Source: UBA7236 sp964463165 (GTDB lineage: Bacteria; Bacteroidota; Bacteroidia; Chitinophagales; BACL12). From it: a stretch of DNA of 64,000 bases. This document shows, one piece after another, positions 7,636-17,391 of this stretch. A model generated the notes under the pieces. That model had not been told where the DNA came from. It did no database searches and saw only the letters and a program-made list of their open reading frames with translations. The stretch's first letter is position 1. Every line of letters starts with the position of its first letter. The stretch is taken from contig CAYXBK010000003.1 in the NCBI GenBank assembly GCA_964463165.1, positions 124,001 through 188,000 on the forward strand, given 5' to 3'. The position numbers and the translations under genes were made by a program.

Positions 7636-8961
7636 ATGATGAAGTCTATTAAACCGCATATTCTGTTTTTTTTCATACTGTCCTTCACGGCTGCAAAAGC
7701 GCAGGATACAACAATGCAACATATGCATCACGAAACAATGCAAATGGACCGCATGATGAAGATGCCGATGCATTCGAATTTTTCGTCGGAACTGCCGATG
7801 CAAATTGATGGCTCCGGAACGGCGTGGTTACCGGAAGAAACACCCATGCACATGTATATGCTTCCTTCAGCGCATTGGCAATTTATGGTGCATGGAAATA
7901 TTTTCTTCCGTTATACTTCGCAGAATTTTAATCATCCGGAAAAAAAAGGAAGCAACGCACAAGTGGATGCACCAAATATGTTTATGCTGATGGGAAGCAG
8001 AAAAATAAAAACAAAAGGTTTGTTTTCATTTTCAACGATGTTTTCACTTGATCCGCTTACGGTTACTGAAAAGGGATATCCTTTATTATTTCAGACCGGA
8101 GAAGTTTATGAAAATTTACCGTTGGTGGATATTCAACATCCGCATGATTTGATTGCCGGATTATCTTTATCCTATACGCAGCAAATAAATTCAAATTCTG
8201 ATGTATATCTGTATATCGGATATCCCGGTGAGCCTGCATTGGGGCCTTCCAATTTCATGCACAGGTTTTCAGCATTTAATAATCCGGATGCACCATTGTC
8301 GCATCACTGGCAGGATGCAACGCATATTAGTTTCGGTGTTGCAACCATCGGGTACCGCATTCTGAAATTCAAAGCTGAGATATCTTCATTTACAGGTCGT
8401 GAACCGGATGATAACAGGTATAATTTAGATAAACCAACATTCGACAGTTATGCTTACCGGTTGAGTTATAATCCGGATATGCGCTGGTCGATTCAATTTT
8501 CGCAGGGCTATTTAAACAGTCCGGAAAAATTACACCCCGGGGAAAATGTTTTCAGAACAACTGCATCTGCCATGTATGTGGATCAAATCAATGATAAAAA
8601 AATATTTGCCGCAACATTTGTTTATGGTTCCAATGCAATAAGGGATTTACCGCTTCAAAATTCATTTCTGTTGGAAGCAAATTACCGCTTGGATAAATTT
8701 TCGCCCTATATGCGATTTGAATGGGTCGAGAAACCAGCGGAGGAACTGAATATTACATCTGAAAAAGAAATTGCATCTATACGCAGTGTTACGGGTGGTG
8801 TAAATTATGTATTTGTAAATATTGCATCAACTGAATTTTCTATTGGTAGCCAGATATCTGTTGGATTGATAGATGCAAGCCTCAGAGATGCTTATGGAAA
8901 TTTTCCGCTTTCAGGCCAGATCTATTTAAAAATCAATCCTGGAGAAATGATGCATATGTAA
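7636..8961 (+). CDS. Met/His-rich outer-membrane protein of the metal operon
   Basis: A 442-residue protein with a signal peptide ending near KAQD and a mature N-terminus unusually rich in Met and His (MQHMHHETMQMDRMMKMPMH). This composition is typical of copper-binding tails. The rest alternates polar and aromatic residues as in an outer-membrane beta-barrel, with conserved-looking DIQHPHDLI and GPSNFMHR segments. It ends GEMMHM, again Met/His. It immediately follows the HMA-MauE gene and shares its strand, so it is probably the outer-membrane part of a copper-handling unit. The ATG at 7636 or 7639 is preferred to a TTG at 7630. The substrate is inferred from composition and context only. 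Confidence 0.75.
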   Translation: MMKSIKPHILFFFILSFTAAKAQDTTMQHMHHETMQMDRMMKMPMHSNFSSELPMQIDGSGTAWLPEETPMHMYMLPSAHWQFMVHGNIFFRYTSQNFNHPEKKGSNAQVDAPNMFMLMGSRKIKTKGLFSFSTMFSLDPLTVTEKGYPLLFQTGEVYENLPLVDIQHPHDLIAGLSLSYTQQINSNSDVYLYIGYPGEPALGPSNFMHRFSAFNNPDAPLSHHWQDATHISFGVATIGYRILKFKAEISSFTGREPDDNRYNLDKPTFDSYAYRLSYNPDMRWSIQFSQGYLNSPEKLHPGENVFRTTASAMYVDQINDKKIFAATFVYGSNAIRDLPLQNSFLLEANYRLDKFSPYMRFEWVEKPAEELNITSEKEIASIRSVTGGVNYVFVNIASTEFSIGSQISVGLIDASLRDAYGNFPLSGQIYLKINPGEMMHM

Positions 8962-8990
8962 ATCAAAGCAAGGAAGTAAAAATTATGACT

Positions 8991-11378
8991 TTAGATATTA
9001 TCTCCGAAGTTCTGCAACCATAATTCCTTTGCTTTTTTGCGGGTATCTTCTGCTTCTGGTGCATTATCTATCACCTCATTTGCTTCCTGAAGTTTATTAT
9101 ATCTTTCAAGTGCAAGAGCAAGGTTAACGTATAAAACCGCATCGTATGGTTTCAGGTGGATTGAATTTCTGTAACAATTAATTGATTTTTCATACATGCC
9201 TTTTTTAAAATAAAGTATGCCGAGTTCATTCCAATTCAAATAATCTGCGTTATTTATTTTAAGTGCTTTTTCGTATGAGGCAATTGAATTTTCATACTGC
9301 ATATCCAGGTTTTGCGATAATGCAAGATTAGTTAAATAAATCCAGTTTTCAGGTTCAAGTTCCAATGCTTTTTTATAATAGTCAATTGCATTGGGGTGGT
9401 CACCTTTTTTGAAATAAATTAATCCGACTGAATTAAAAGTGCCGGCCTTTGCCAGGTTTTTCTCGATTACTTCATTATAGGCTGCAAGTGCTTCATCTGC
9501 ATGTCCCATTTTATTTTGAACAAATCCGATATTTTCTATATATACAGGCTCGGCAGGATCTTTTTTTGATGCTTTTCTATAGCATTCAATTGCATTTTCA
9601 GGTTGATTATTATTATAATAGAAATTACCGAGTTTGTTATCTGCGTTTCCTGTTATGTCGAATTCGGCAGCCAGTTTAAATGCTTCTTCCGCTGCGGTTA
9701 TATTTCCCAGTTCCTGATACGCCAGCCCCTTGTTATCGTAATAAACAACTTCATTTTTATTTAATTGAATGGCGAGATCATAACTATTAATTGCATTTTC
9801 CCATTCCTTTAATTTAAAATAAAAGTTGCCGAGTACATTCCAGCCAGATGCTGAATTAGAGAGTTCAGCATATAACCTGTAAAATTCAACTGCTTTACTG
9901 TTTTCCGATTTTTTTGCATATTGGTCGCCACTGCTCTGATAAGCAGCAGCAAGATTATCTGTGTAAATCTGGATACGGTTATTTATTTTAATTGCTTCTT
10001 TGTATTGGTTAGCAGCAGTTTCAAATTCTCTAAAATAATAATAGATATTTCCTTTGAGATTAAATACCTGATCTTGTAAATCAGGCCTTAACTTCATACA
10101 AATTTCACATTCTGCAAGTGCTTCTTCCAATTGCTCATTTGTTTTATAAAAATTTGCAAGACCTTCATGTGCTTCATAATTCTCATTATTTAGTTTAACT
10201 GCCCGCGTGAAGTAACCAAGTACGTTTTCATCGTGGTGGTCCTGCAATAAAACATAACCGGTATCAAGCATTGCAGCACTGTAGGCGGGTTCAAGATCAA
10301 CTGCTTTCTGATACCAAAATGCTGCTTGTACATTAGATTTTTCGCTAAAATAGCCATATGCGATATCACGATAACTATTATATAAATTCATGTCTTTAAA
10401 ACATGAAATACCGGACGGAGTTACTTGTGTTGATCTCACATTTTTAAACCAAAGCCTGTCGTATACAGCGGATAATAATTTTTCCATTTCATCTGCATGG
10501 GCATTCATATATTCCGAATTTGCATGAAGTGAGATGAGCCGTCTCAGCGAATCACTTTGCAGGAAGTTCATTTTAAATGCATCAAGAAATGATAACTCCG
10601 CAAGTTTGGATTGTTGTTCGGCTAGATAGGTGTCACCTATTGCTATAAATAAATAATAATCATTTGGATTTGCGCTTATCAATTGCGATAGCCTGTTTCT
10701 GGCTTCTACCGGGTTGCCGGCTTTAGTTAAATATTCCGCCTGTGTTTTTAAGGTCTGATAATTATCGGGAAATAATTTAAACGCCTCAGTAAGATGTTTT
10801 TCAGCAAGTGTAAAATCACCAAGGTAAAACATGGCGATTTGTGCGAGAATTGTTTCGGCATTTGCACGTATTTTAGGGGCCAGTTTGTGATTTGATGCAA
10901 TTGAGACAAAAATCGACCGGGTATCTATCCAGCGATTGTCTCTCATTGCAAACAAAATATTTTCATAATACCGGATCAAGGTATTATCGGTTTCCCATTT
11001 GGAACGATGCACGATTAATAAACTAATTAAACTATCATGGAGATATACGGCAGCCTCTGCAAAAATCTGATCCCAATTATCAGACACCGAATTATCGCCT
11101 TTACTGAGTGATGCCTCTAATGTATCAATAAAATTTCCATACAATTTAAGATAATAGGCTTCACGCAGATCGTTAAGTAAACCAAGGTTTATAGGAGATT
11201 CAAATTTAATCTGATCGATTAACATTAGTTCCCAATTTTCAAAGGGGTTATCCGGATCTATTTGTTCCCTTACTGTTTCAAGCAGATCAGCAATCTGGCG
11301 CATCTGAATACCTTCTGTATTTGCAGCTTTATTATATGCATCGGCAAATATTTTTTTCAGATCGTCTTTAGTGAACAT
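8991..11378 (-). CDS. Long TPR protein, partner of CHAT protease
   Basis: A 795-residue protein with no signal peptide. Most of it is tandem tetratricopeptide repeats. From about residue 195 onward, units of about 34 residues recur with W/Y-x-x-L-G-x-x-Y and A-I-x-x-Y-x-K-A-L patterns, for example NWIYLTNLALSQNLD and NWNELGILYFKKG. At least twelve units are readable. The first 190 residues are helical without clear repeats. It is the last gene of a three-gene operon, 16 bases after the CHAT protease stop. In known TPR-CHAT systems such as the type III-E CRISPR-associated TPR-CHAT protein, the TPR part regulates protease access. Here the two are on separate chains. Function in this operon is inference. 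Confidence 0.8.
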   Translation of the reverse strand: MFTKDDLKKIFADAYNKAANTEGIQMRQIADLLETVREQIDPDNPFENWELMLIDQIKFESPINLGLLNDLREAYYLKLYGNFIDTLEASLSKGDNSVSDNWDQIFAEAAVYLHDSLISLLIVHRSKWETDNTLIRYYENILFAMRDNRWIDTRSIFVSIASNHKLAPKIRANAETILAQIAMFYLGDFTLAEKHLTEAFKLFPDNYQTLKTQAEYLTKAGNPVEARNRLSQLISANPNDYYLFIAIGDTYLAEQQSKLAELSFLDAFKMNFLQSDSLRRLISLHANSEYMNAHADEMEKLLSAVYDRLWFKNVRSTQVTPSGISCFKDMNLYNSYRDIAYGYFSEKSNVQAAFWYQKAVDLEPAYSAAMLDTGYVLLQDHHDENVLGYFTRAVKLNNENYEAHEGLANFYKTNEQLEEALAECEICMKLRPDLQDQVFNLKGNIYYYFREFETAANQYKEAIKINNRIQIYTDNLAAAYQSSGDQYAKKSENSKAVEFYRLYAELSNSASGWNVLGNFYFKLKEWENAINSYDLAIQLNKNEVVYYDNKGLAYQELGNITAAEEAFKLAAEFDITGNADNKLGNFYYNNNQPENAIECYRKASKKDPAEPVYIENIGFVQNKMGHADEALAAYNEVIEKNLAKAGTFNSVGLIYFKKGDHPNAIDYYKKALELEPENWIYLTNLALSQNLDMQYENSIASYEKALKINNADYLNWNELGILYFKKGMYEKSINCYRNSIHLKPYDAVLYVNLALALERYNKLQEANEVIDNAPEAEDTRKKAKELWLQNFGDNI

Positions 11379-11394
11379 TGTATTTCTTGTTTAA

Positions 11395-12858
11395 TTAAAT
11401 TGTACGGGTTGGGTCATTATGTTTCAACGGCTCAATTAATTTATCCTTATCGGGTTTATTCGGCCGGGCTGATTTATTTTCATTTGTTTGATTGTTGCTC
11501 GCTTCAGAAAATTGCTTCGGATCTACTTTATCAATCTTGGTATTTGTTTGTTTATCGGCCCCGGTTTCGAATTCTGGTTCCAATATTTGTACGGGCTCAT
11601 CAGTTGAAATAAATAATACCGGGCTGCCAAATGAATTTGTCACATATGATTGGTCTTCAACATTATAATCTTTTCCAAGATAATCACGACCATCTGTTAC
11701 TGCTTGTGCCACATCATTTACCATCAGGAGAGATTTATAAAATTGCATAAAGAAAGCACTTGATGAAGGTTCATCAATTTCATTTTGCATTCCGATCACA
11801 GCAGGGATATTTAATTTGCAGAATTCATATGCCACGCCTCTCAAATCATTTTTATCTCTACCGATTTTTGCACTATCGCATGCTTGCAGGCATAGAATTG
11901 ACGGCTGCCGGATCTTTAATTTATCTTTATGAAATAATGCTGCGAATTTTTTATCTTCACGCCATTCCGCCAGTCCTGTTTCACTGTTTTTAACAACGAT
12001 ATATCCTATCTCATCTTCAAACATTGCATGCCCGATATAATGAATAATATAGGCAGGTTCATGTCCGTATTTCGATTCCCAGATTTGATATTGATTCTGG
12101 ATTTGAGGTATGATTTCACCTACATGCGGATTTATTAAAAAATGAAATTCAATTGGATAGGGATAGTTGTCCGGGTCGGTTTTGGGTAAGTTTTGCAGTG
12201 ACATTAAAGAAGACTTAATATTAATAAACTCTTCAGATCGTATGTTAATAATAGGTTTAGCGTTTTTATTTCCTTCAAAATTTGCGATCACGATCACAAG
12301 TAATTGTCTGCTGTCTGGTGGCGGAACCGGATTTTTTTTAAAGCGTCTTATAAGTTGAAAGCCGCTCAATTTATCTGCGCCGAGATAAAGTGATTCAATT
12401 ATGTTTGGCAGTGTATCACGCAATTGATATCGGGTATACTCCCACGGCAACATGGCAACTTTTGAATCATAATCAAAATCAAGAAAAATCCGGCAACCTA
12501 ATTTCCCTGCATTGTTTTTTTGGTCCACCATGCGCTCGGCTTCGATCATAATCTGATTCCGGTGGTTATTATTGTCATCTGTTTTTTTGCCAAATAATAT
12601 TTTAGCAAGCATTTCTCCAAGTAATTCATAATCCTGTTTTTCAAAAAGCGGAGCATCAGACTTCAGAAGATTTAACACTTTGTGAAACACCATCGAAATA
12701 CCAAGTTCAATTCTCAAGTTGTTTGGTTTGGATTCATCAAAACCTGTTTCGAAGGGTACTTTTGCAGGAAATCTAATATCCCGTTTTTCTTCTTTTTCGA
12801 GAAACAGTGTATTGTCCTTAATATTAATACTGATATTCAAAAATTTATTTTCGTTCAT
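11395..12858 (-). CDS. CHAT-domain (caspase-like) protease
   Basis: A 487-residue cytoplasmic protein. An N-terminal region of about 120 residues has no recognised domain. The CHAT core follows, with the family's LPWE motif (residues 137-140). It also has the catalytic dyad expected for clan CD proteases: His277 in HYIGHA and Cys327 in CLQACDSA. The core ends near residue 420 with GSPVLFIST. A 65-residue polar, probably disordered tail follows. The ATG at 12858 was chosen over a TTG two codons upstream. It lies 8 bases after the stop of the unknown 349-aa gene and 16 before the TPR gene. CHAT proteases act in programmed death and antiphage systems, and a conflict role is plausible but unproven here. 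Confidence 0.85.
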   Translation of the reverse strand: MNENKFLNISINIKDNTLFLEKEEKRDIRFPAKVPFETGFDESKPNNLRIELGISMVFHKVLNLLKSDAPLFEKQDYELLGEMLAKILFGKKTDDNNNHRNQIMIEAERMVDQKNNAGKLGCRIFLDFDYDSKVAMLPWEYTRYQLRDTLPNIIESLYLGADKLSGFQLIRRFKKNPVPPPDSRQLLVIVIANFEGNKNAKPIINIRSEEFINIKSSLMSLQNLPKTDPDNYPYPIEFHFLINPHVGEIIPQIQNQYQIWESKYGHEPAYIIHYIGHAMFEDEIGYIVVKNSETGLAEWREDKKFAALFHKDKLKIRQPSILCLQACDSAKIGRDKNDLRGVAYEFCKLNIPAVIGMQNEIDEPSSSAFFMQFYKSLLMVNDVAQAVTDGRDYLGKDYNVEDQSYVTNSFGSPVLFISTDEPVQILEPEFETGADKQTNTKIDKVDPKQFSEASNNQTNENKSARPNKPDKDKLIEPLKHNDPTRTI

Positions 12859-12866
12859 ATTCAAAT

Positions 12867-13916
12867 TTACATCGCGTCAATTTTAGCATCTAATTCGGAC
12901 CAAAAATCTTTTTTGATTGATTTTGATTTTCCAAAAGTTAAATCTGGTTTCATTAATTTTTTTACCGTGTTAAAGTATTCAACGGCAATTTTTTCCGCCT
13001 GAGCCGGCGAAAGATCAGGGCTATTTTCTAATTCTATGTTCAAAGCTTTAAACATTGAGTTAAGTATTTTTTTGAATTCGTCAGATGGGTCGTTTATCCT
13101 TACCTGCTCCAGAATATTTTTGTAACTTTTATTAAATGGTAATGTGTCGTAATCGGTGCGCTCTTTTGTGCACATTACACTGAACAGCATATATTCTTCG
13201 TTTGTAAATTTATCTGCAGATTCAGAATTATTGCCGTAATATAATTGCCGGCCTTTTACAAAAAATAGTTTTGGATCATATTGGACATCAGATTTAATTG
13301 CAACAAAATAACCGGGTGAAAATTGATCGTTTGCATCTATATCAAATTCAATACGGAATCCGAACAGAGGCTCCAGTTCTTTGGAATCCAGTAATTTATC
13401 TACACCTTTTATTATTACTTTCGACCCCTTCAGATAATTACCTACCAATGTAGAAATATTTTCATTGAAAATACTTGTGACACTCTGAATAAATTCTAGT
13501 GTATCCTTCAGATAATCTTTATTTATAGATTTGCATAAAGCCATGCTGATTACAATCCTGCCACCTCTGAATGGATGAGTTCCTGCTACTTTTGTATCCT
13601 TGAATAACATACCATCATCCGTTTCCTTCATACCGCCTTGGGTTAAATTCCGCCCGACTATAAAAGGATTTTCAATTTCCTGATCACCATAAATATAATT
13701 TGTAAGACATAGAACGGTTGGCTCAAATTCAGTGAGCCATTGTCTTTTAGATTGGAGGTACATCTCGTTCAAACGAACGGTAAAATAATTTTCATTTCGA
13801 ATAAAAGTTTTATCCAGATATTCTTCCTGCTCTGTATTTGCTGCAGGAATTGACAGTAATTGTGGAACTTTTGAAGGAGTGCTCTGCAGACTGCTAAAAA
13901 ATTGTTTTAATCCCAT
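12867..13916 (-). CDS. Unrecognised 349-aa protein, first gene of the CHAT operon
   Basis: A soluble 349-residue protein with no signal peptide or membrane segment. It begins MGLKQFFSSLQ, has mixed alpha/beta composition, several basic-aromatic segments (YFTVRLNEMYLQSKRQWLTE) and a glycine-rich THPFRGGRIVISMALC strand. The C-terminal third is helical and charged. I do not recognise any domain or catalytic motif. Its stop is 8 bases before the CHAT start, so the three genes are almost certainly one transcript. In a protease-based system it could be the sensor, the protease substrate or an effector. Nothing in the sequence decides between these. Confidence 0.75.
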   Translation of the reverse strand: MGLKQFFSSLQSTPSKVPQLLSIPAANTEQEEYLDKTFIRNENYFTVRLNEMYLQSKRQWLTEFEPTVLCLTNYIYGDQEIENPFIVGRNLTQGGMKETDDGMLFKDTKVAGTHPFRGGRIVISMALCKSINKDYLKDTLEFIQSVTSIFNENISTLVGNYLKGSKVIIKGVDKLLDSKELEPLFGFRIEFDIDANDQFSPGYFVAIKSDVQYDPKLFFVKGRQLYYGNNSESADKFTNEEYMLFSVMCTKERTDYDTLPFNKSYKNILEQVRINDPSDEFKKILNSMFKALNIELENSPDLSPAQAEKIAVEYFNTVKKLMKPDLTFGKSKSIKKDFWSELDAKIDAM

Positions 13917-14184
13917 GGTTTATTTTTTTTTTAAATTAATGAACAAATATTTCCGGAATGATTGAAATTAATTGGCTTGTTTTACAATTGTATTAAAATC
14001 TTCGGATAACAGCAAGTATTTACTCAGAGAATTGCTTAAAATACCCATTAATAGTGACGGACTTGTAAGATTTAATGAATTAACGGCGTTTTTGCACAGT
14101 TCATTCGACACGTCAGGTTCCAGCGTACTATCGCTATGGAGCGGTTACCGCAGCCTTTTGTGAGCAATGAAAATGCAGGCTGAT

Positions 14185-15216
14185 TTATTTTACGTGTTTA
14201 CGCACTTCCGGTGCCACCTTTGTTCCGAACAATTCAATTGATTTTAACATTGCTTTATGCGGTATGCTTCCGACACTCATTTGAGCAAGAAAACGTGTAT
14301 TGCCGAATAATTCATATTCATATAAAATTTTATCGGTCACTTCCTGCGGGCTGCCTACCAATAAAGAACCTTCCGGTGAACGCATTGCATCAAATTGCGG
14401 CCTGGTAATAGGCGACCAGCCGCGTTCTTTTCCAATCTTCGACATAATATAAGCATAGGAAGGGAAGAAAATATCTGCAGCCTCCTTCGAAGTTTCTGCA
14501 AGAAATACATGTGAATTAATTCCCACCTGTAATTGAGCGGGATCAAATCCGGCTTTTTTCGATGTGCTTCGGTATAATTGAATGAGTGGTGCAAATCTGT
14601 CGGGGTAACCGCCTATGATTGCGAGTGCAAGCGGTAAATTTAATTTTGCAGCCCGAATAATTGATTCCGGTGTTCCGCCAATTGCAATCCAGATGGGTAA
14701 TTTTTGCTGGTAGGGCCTCGGATAAATAGGCAGATTATTTATTGCAGGCCTGTGTTCACCTTTCCAGGTGATTTTTTCTGATTCATTTATTTTGATGAGT
14801 AATTCAAGTTTTTCTTCAAACAGTGCATCATAATCTTTTAAATCATAACCGAACAATGGAAATGATTCGATAAATGATCCTCTTCCCGCCATAATTTCCG
14901 CCCGCCCTTCCGATAAAAGATCCAGTGTGGCAAATTGCTGGAATACGCGGACCGGATCGTCGGAACTTAACACAGTAACCGCACTTGATAATTTAATTTT
15001 TTTTGTCCTTGCAGCAGCTGCGGCTAACACAGTTGCCGGTGTGGAAACCGCATATTCTTCACGGTGATGTTCACCTATTGCAAACACATCCAAACCCACC
15101 TGTTCGGCAAGTTCGATTTCCTCAAGTAAATTATGCAGCCTTTCGTGTGCGCTGATTGTTTTACCGGTTGCTGGATCCGGCGTCATATCGGCAAATGTGT
15201 AAATCCCTAATTCCAT
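14185..15216 (-). CDS. LLM-class flavin-dependent oxidoreductase
   Basis: A 343-residue enzyme of the bacterial luciferase-like monooxygenase superfamily (TIM barrel, FMN-dependent). Family features seen are the opening strand MELGIYTFADM, the helix with VGLDVFAIGEHHREE (residues 40-54), KLSSAVTVLSSDDPVRVFQQ near residue 75, GRAEIMAGRGS near residue 105, and the C-terminal QVTDKILYEYELFGNTRFL segment. It resembles the group often annotated as an alkanal monooxygenase-like subgroup. The oxidised substrate is unknown. It is a single gene, with 62 bases to the S41 protease upstream on the same strand. Confidence 0.85.
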   Translation of the reverse strand: MELGIYTFADMTPDPATGKTISAHERLHNLLEEIELAEQVGLDVFAIGEHHREEYAVSTPATVLAAAAARTKKIKLSSAVTVLSSDDPVRVFQQFATLDLLSEGRAEIMAGRGSFIESFPLFGYDLKDYDALFEEKLELLIKINESEKITWKGEHRPAINNLPIYPRPYQQKLPIWIAIGGTPESIIRAAKLNLPLALAIIGGYPDRFAPLIQLYRSTSKKAGFDPAQLQVGINSHVFLAETSKEAADIFFPSYAYIMSKIGKERGWSPITRPQFDAMRSPEGSLLVGSPQEVTDKILYEYELFGNTRFLAQMSVGSIPHKAMLKSIELFGTKVAPEVRKHVK

Positions 15217-15278
15217 ATAAAATATTTAGTGCACAACTTTTTTCAGTATCATTTGGTTCTTGAAATAAATTGCAATAT

Positions 15279-16844
15279 TTATTTTTTTAATGCTAGCAGT
15301 GCAGCAAGCACATCCGGATCGTCTATGTTTTTGATACGATATAATCCTTCATATCCCCATAATTCATACGCAAGATAAGCTTTAATTAAGTTTTGAATTT
15401 CGGGCTTTGCATGCAAAAAGTCGTCGTCAGTGTAATTAATCCGCTCCTCTTCAGGAAGAAGGTTTTCTTTTTCAGGTACCAGTTTTTTCAGTTCCGCATA
15501 TAATTTCTCAGTCTGATTAAACTGTTGCATCAGTTCATCCGGATTGCGGTATGAACTAAATTCATGTATATGATCGGCATAATAAGCAAATGCAAGACTC
15601 TGCAGATAATTCCTGTCGAGCAGTGCACGCAGCACAATATCATGAGATGCAGTATCCTCCGGAATAAAAATATCAGGATGAATCCCCCATGTATCATCCT
15701 TGAAGATAGCAGAAACATTTGCTGAATTGATCGCAGCCTGTTCAAAATCATCAAAATATGTTTGTGAACCCGTTGTATAGGGGCGTTGTATGCAGCGTCC
15801 GTTTGGCGTATAATATTTCGACACGGTTAATTTTAAAGCGGTAACAGAATCGGATAATGTATACATTTTCTGAATCAATCCTTTGCCATAAGTTCTTGTT
15901 CCGATCACGACAGCTCTTTTCTGATCCTGCAAGGCACCCGTCAGGATTTCGCCGGAACTTGCCGTTTCACCATTTACAAGTACCACCATCTTGCCTGTTT
16001 CAAATAATCCTTCATTCGTAGCATAATATTCAGATCGCGGTGAATGAAACCCTTCTGTATACACTATTAATTTATTTTCGCTTAAAAATTCATCGGCAAT
16101 TTTTCGTGCAACTTCAAAATAACCGCCGAAATTATTTCTTAGATCAAGAATGAGATTTTTCATGCCTGCATTTTTTAATTGTTGCAGTGCATTGTGCATT
16201 TCTGCGTTGCCATTTTCAATAAAACCGGTGAGGCGGATATAACCTGTAATATTGTCGAGCATATATGCAGCCTCAATACTTTTTATACGGATCTGATCCC
16301 GAATCAGAATAAATTCATTTGCTTGTTTTGTTTGGCCGTTGAGAAGTAAAATTTTTACCTGTGCATCTTTCTTACCCCGCAAAAGAGGAAATATATCATC
16401 CATTTGCAAATTTTTACCTGCTATGGATTGTGTATCAATTGCAAGAATTTTATCGCCAGGTTTTAACCCGGCCTTTTCGGCAGGCCCTCCTTCGATAATT
16501 TGCACGATCGTAACAGTATCTCTGAGGATATTAAAAACAAGGCCTACTCCACCAAACGTGCCTCCCATGTCTTCCTGAAAATACCGGTATTCTTCTTCCG
16601 TAAAATAATAGGAATGCGGATCAAGCGAAACAAGTAATTTATTTATCGTTTCAGGTTCGTTGAGATATGCATTTACCATTTCACGGATCAATGAATCAAT
16701 ATGCACACTATCGAGATACCGGTTGTTAATGAGATTTCTTATTTCACCTATCTTCCCTTCATAGGAAATATTTTGAGCTGATATTGTTTGTGAAAGAAAT
16801 AACCACAAAACAAGAAAATACATACATAAGCGGATCAATTTCAT
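15279..16844 (-). CDS. S41 C-terminal processing peptidase with PDZ domain
   Basis: A 521-residue exported protease. The signal peptide (MKLIRLCMYFLVLWLFLSQT...) ends near residue 23. A CTP N-terminal helical region includes SLDPHSYYFTEEEY. A PDZ domain covers about residues 95-170 (GGVGLVF, GPAEKAGLKPGDKILAID). The S41 core follows, with DLRNNFGG (residues 234-241), nucleophile Ser296 in NGETASSGEI and general base Lys321 in TYGKGLIQ. The C-terminal 150 residues are helical and charged, as in Bacteroidota tail-specific proteases acting in the periplasm. The start ATG is directly followed by the signal peptide. It is likely constitutive and monocistronic. Confidence 0.9.
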   Translation of the reverse strand: MKLIRLCMYFLVLWLFLSQTISAQNISYEGKIGEIRNLINNRYLDSVHIDSLIREMVNAYLNEPETINKLLVSLDPHSYYFTEEEYRYFQEDMGGTFGGVGLVFNILRDTVTIVQIIEGGPAEKAGLKPGDKILAIDTQSIAGKNLQMDDIFPLLRGKKDAQVKILLLNGQTKQANEFILIRDQIRIKSIEAAYMLDNITGYIRLTGFIENGNAEMHNALQQLKNAGMKNLILDLRNNFGGYFEVARKIADEFLSENKLIVYTEGFHSPRSEYYATNEGLFETGKMVVLVNGETASSGEILTGALQDQKRAVVIGTRTYGKGLIQKMYTLSDSVTALKLTVSKYYTPNGRCIQRPYTTGSQTYFDDFEQAAINSANVSAIFKDDTWGIHPDIFIPEDTASHDIVLRALLDRNYLQSLAFAYYADHIHEFSSYRNPDELMQQFNQTEKLYAELKKLVPEKENLLPEEERINYTDDDFLHAKPEIQNLIKAYLAYELWGYEGLYRIKNIDDPDVLAALLALKK

Positions 16845-16930
16845 GCAAAATTGTATTTTGATTAAATACCTGAATTTGAATTTTAAAGATATTGCATTTT
16901 ATTTATGAATTTTACAATGAATTGAATTTT

Positions 16931-17377
16931 ATGTTGTTCAGAGAAGCCGTTTCTGCTGATATTGAAGAAATGCATGCATTGCGTTTAGCGGTGAAAGAAA
17001 ATGTTTTGGTAACACATGCACTTGTGAGCCGTACGCATTATGTAAAATATCTTTTTGAAGATGGCAAAGGCTGGGTTTGCGTGGATGCTGAACGTATTAC
17101 AGGGTTTGCAATTGTCGACCTGAAGGGAAAGAGTGTGTGGGCGTTGTTTGTTTTACCGGAATATGAAGGAAAGGGTATTGGAAAAAAATTGCAACGCACG
17201 ATGCTGGAATGGTATTTTAATCAAACGCAGGAAACATTAACACTCAGCACTGCAAGTCATACAAGGGCTGAACAATTCTATACTGCAACAGGATGGAAAA
17301 AATGTGAATTACTGCCGAATGGTGAAGTGAAATTTGAATTGGATTTTCAATCATGGAAAAAATTTGCCGGTAATTAA
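16931..17377 (+). CDS. GNAT-family N-acetyltransferase
   Basis: A 148-residue protein of the GCN5-related acetyltransferase fold. Strand WVCVDAERITGFAIVDLKGK leads to the acetyl-CoA loop LPEYEGKGIGKKLQ (motif A, Q/RxxGxG/A). The C-terminal TLSTASHTRAEQFYTATGWKK is the usual motif B with the Tyr acid. The ATG at 16931 begins the first strand (MLFREAVSADIEEMHALR). An upstream TTG would add 13 residues and was not used. The acceptor substrate cannot be predicted. It diverges from the S41 protease. Confidence 0.85.
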   Translation: MLFREAVSADIEEMHALRLAVKENVLVTHALVSRTHYVKYLFEDGKGWVCVDAERITGFAIVDLKGKSVWALFVLPEYEGKGIGKKLQRTMLEWYFNQTQETLTLSTASHTRAEQFYTATGWKKCELLPNGEVKFELDFQSWKKFAGN

Positions 17378-17391
17378 TACTATCCGTGTCC

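Noticed and set aside
8991..13916. Idea that the TPR-CHAT operon belongs to a type III-E CRISPR locus
   Set aside because: No CRISPR repeats and no Cas7-11-like gene occur in the window, and the first gene shows no Cas features.
13972..14163. Plus-strand 63-codon frame with coding-like codon use between the CHAT operon and the oxidoreductase
   Set aside because: It opens straight after a stop with a TTG, has no ribosome site and no recognisable domain. The 13917-14184 gap more likely holds the CHAT operon promoter; a decayed gene fragment is possible but not supported.
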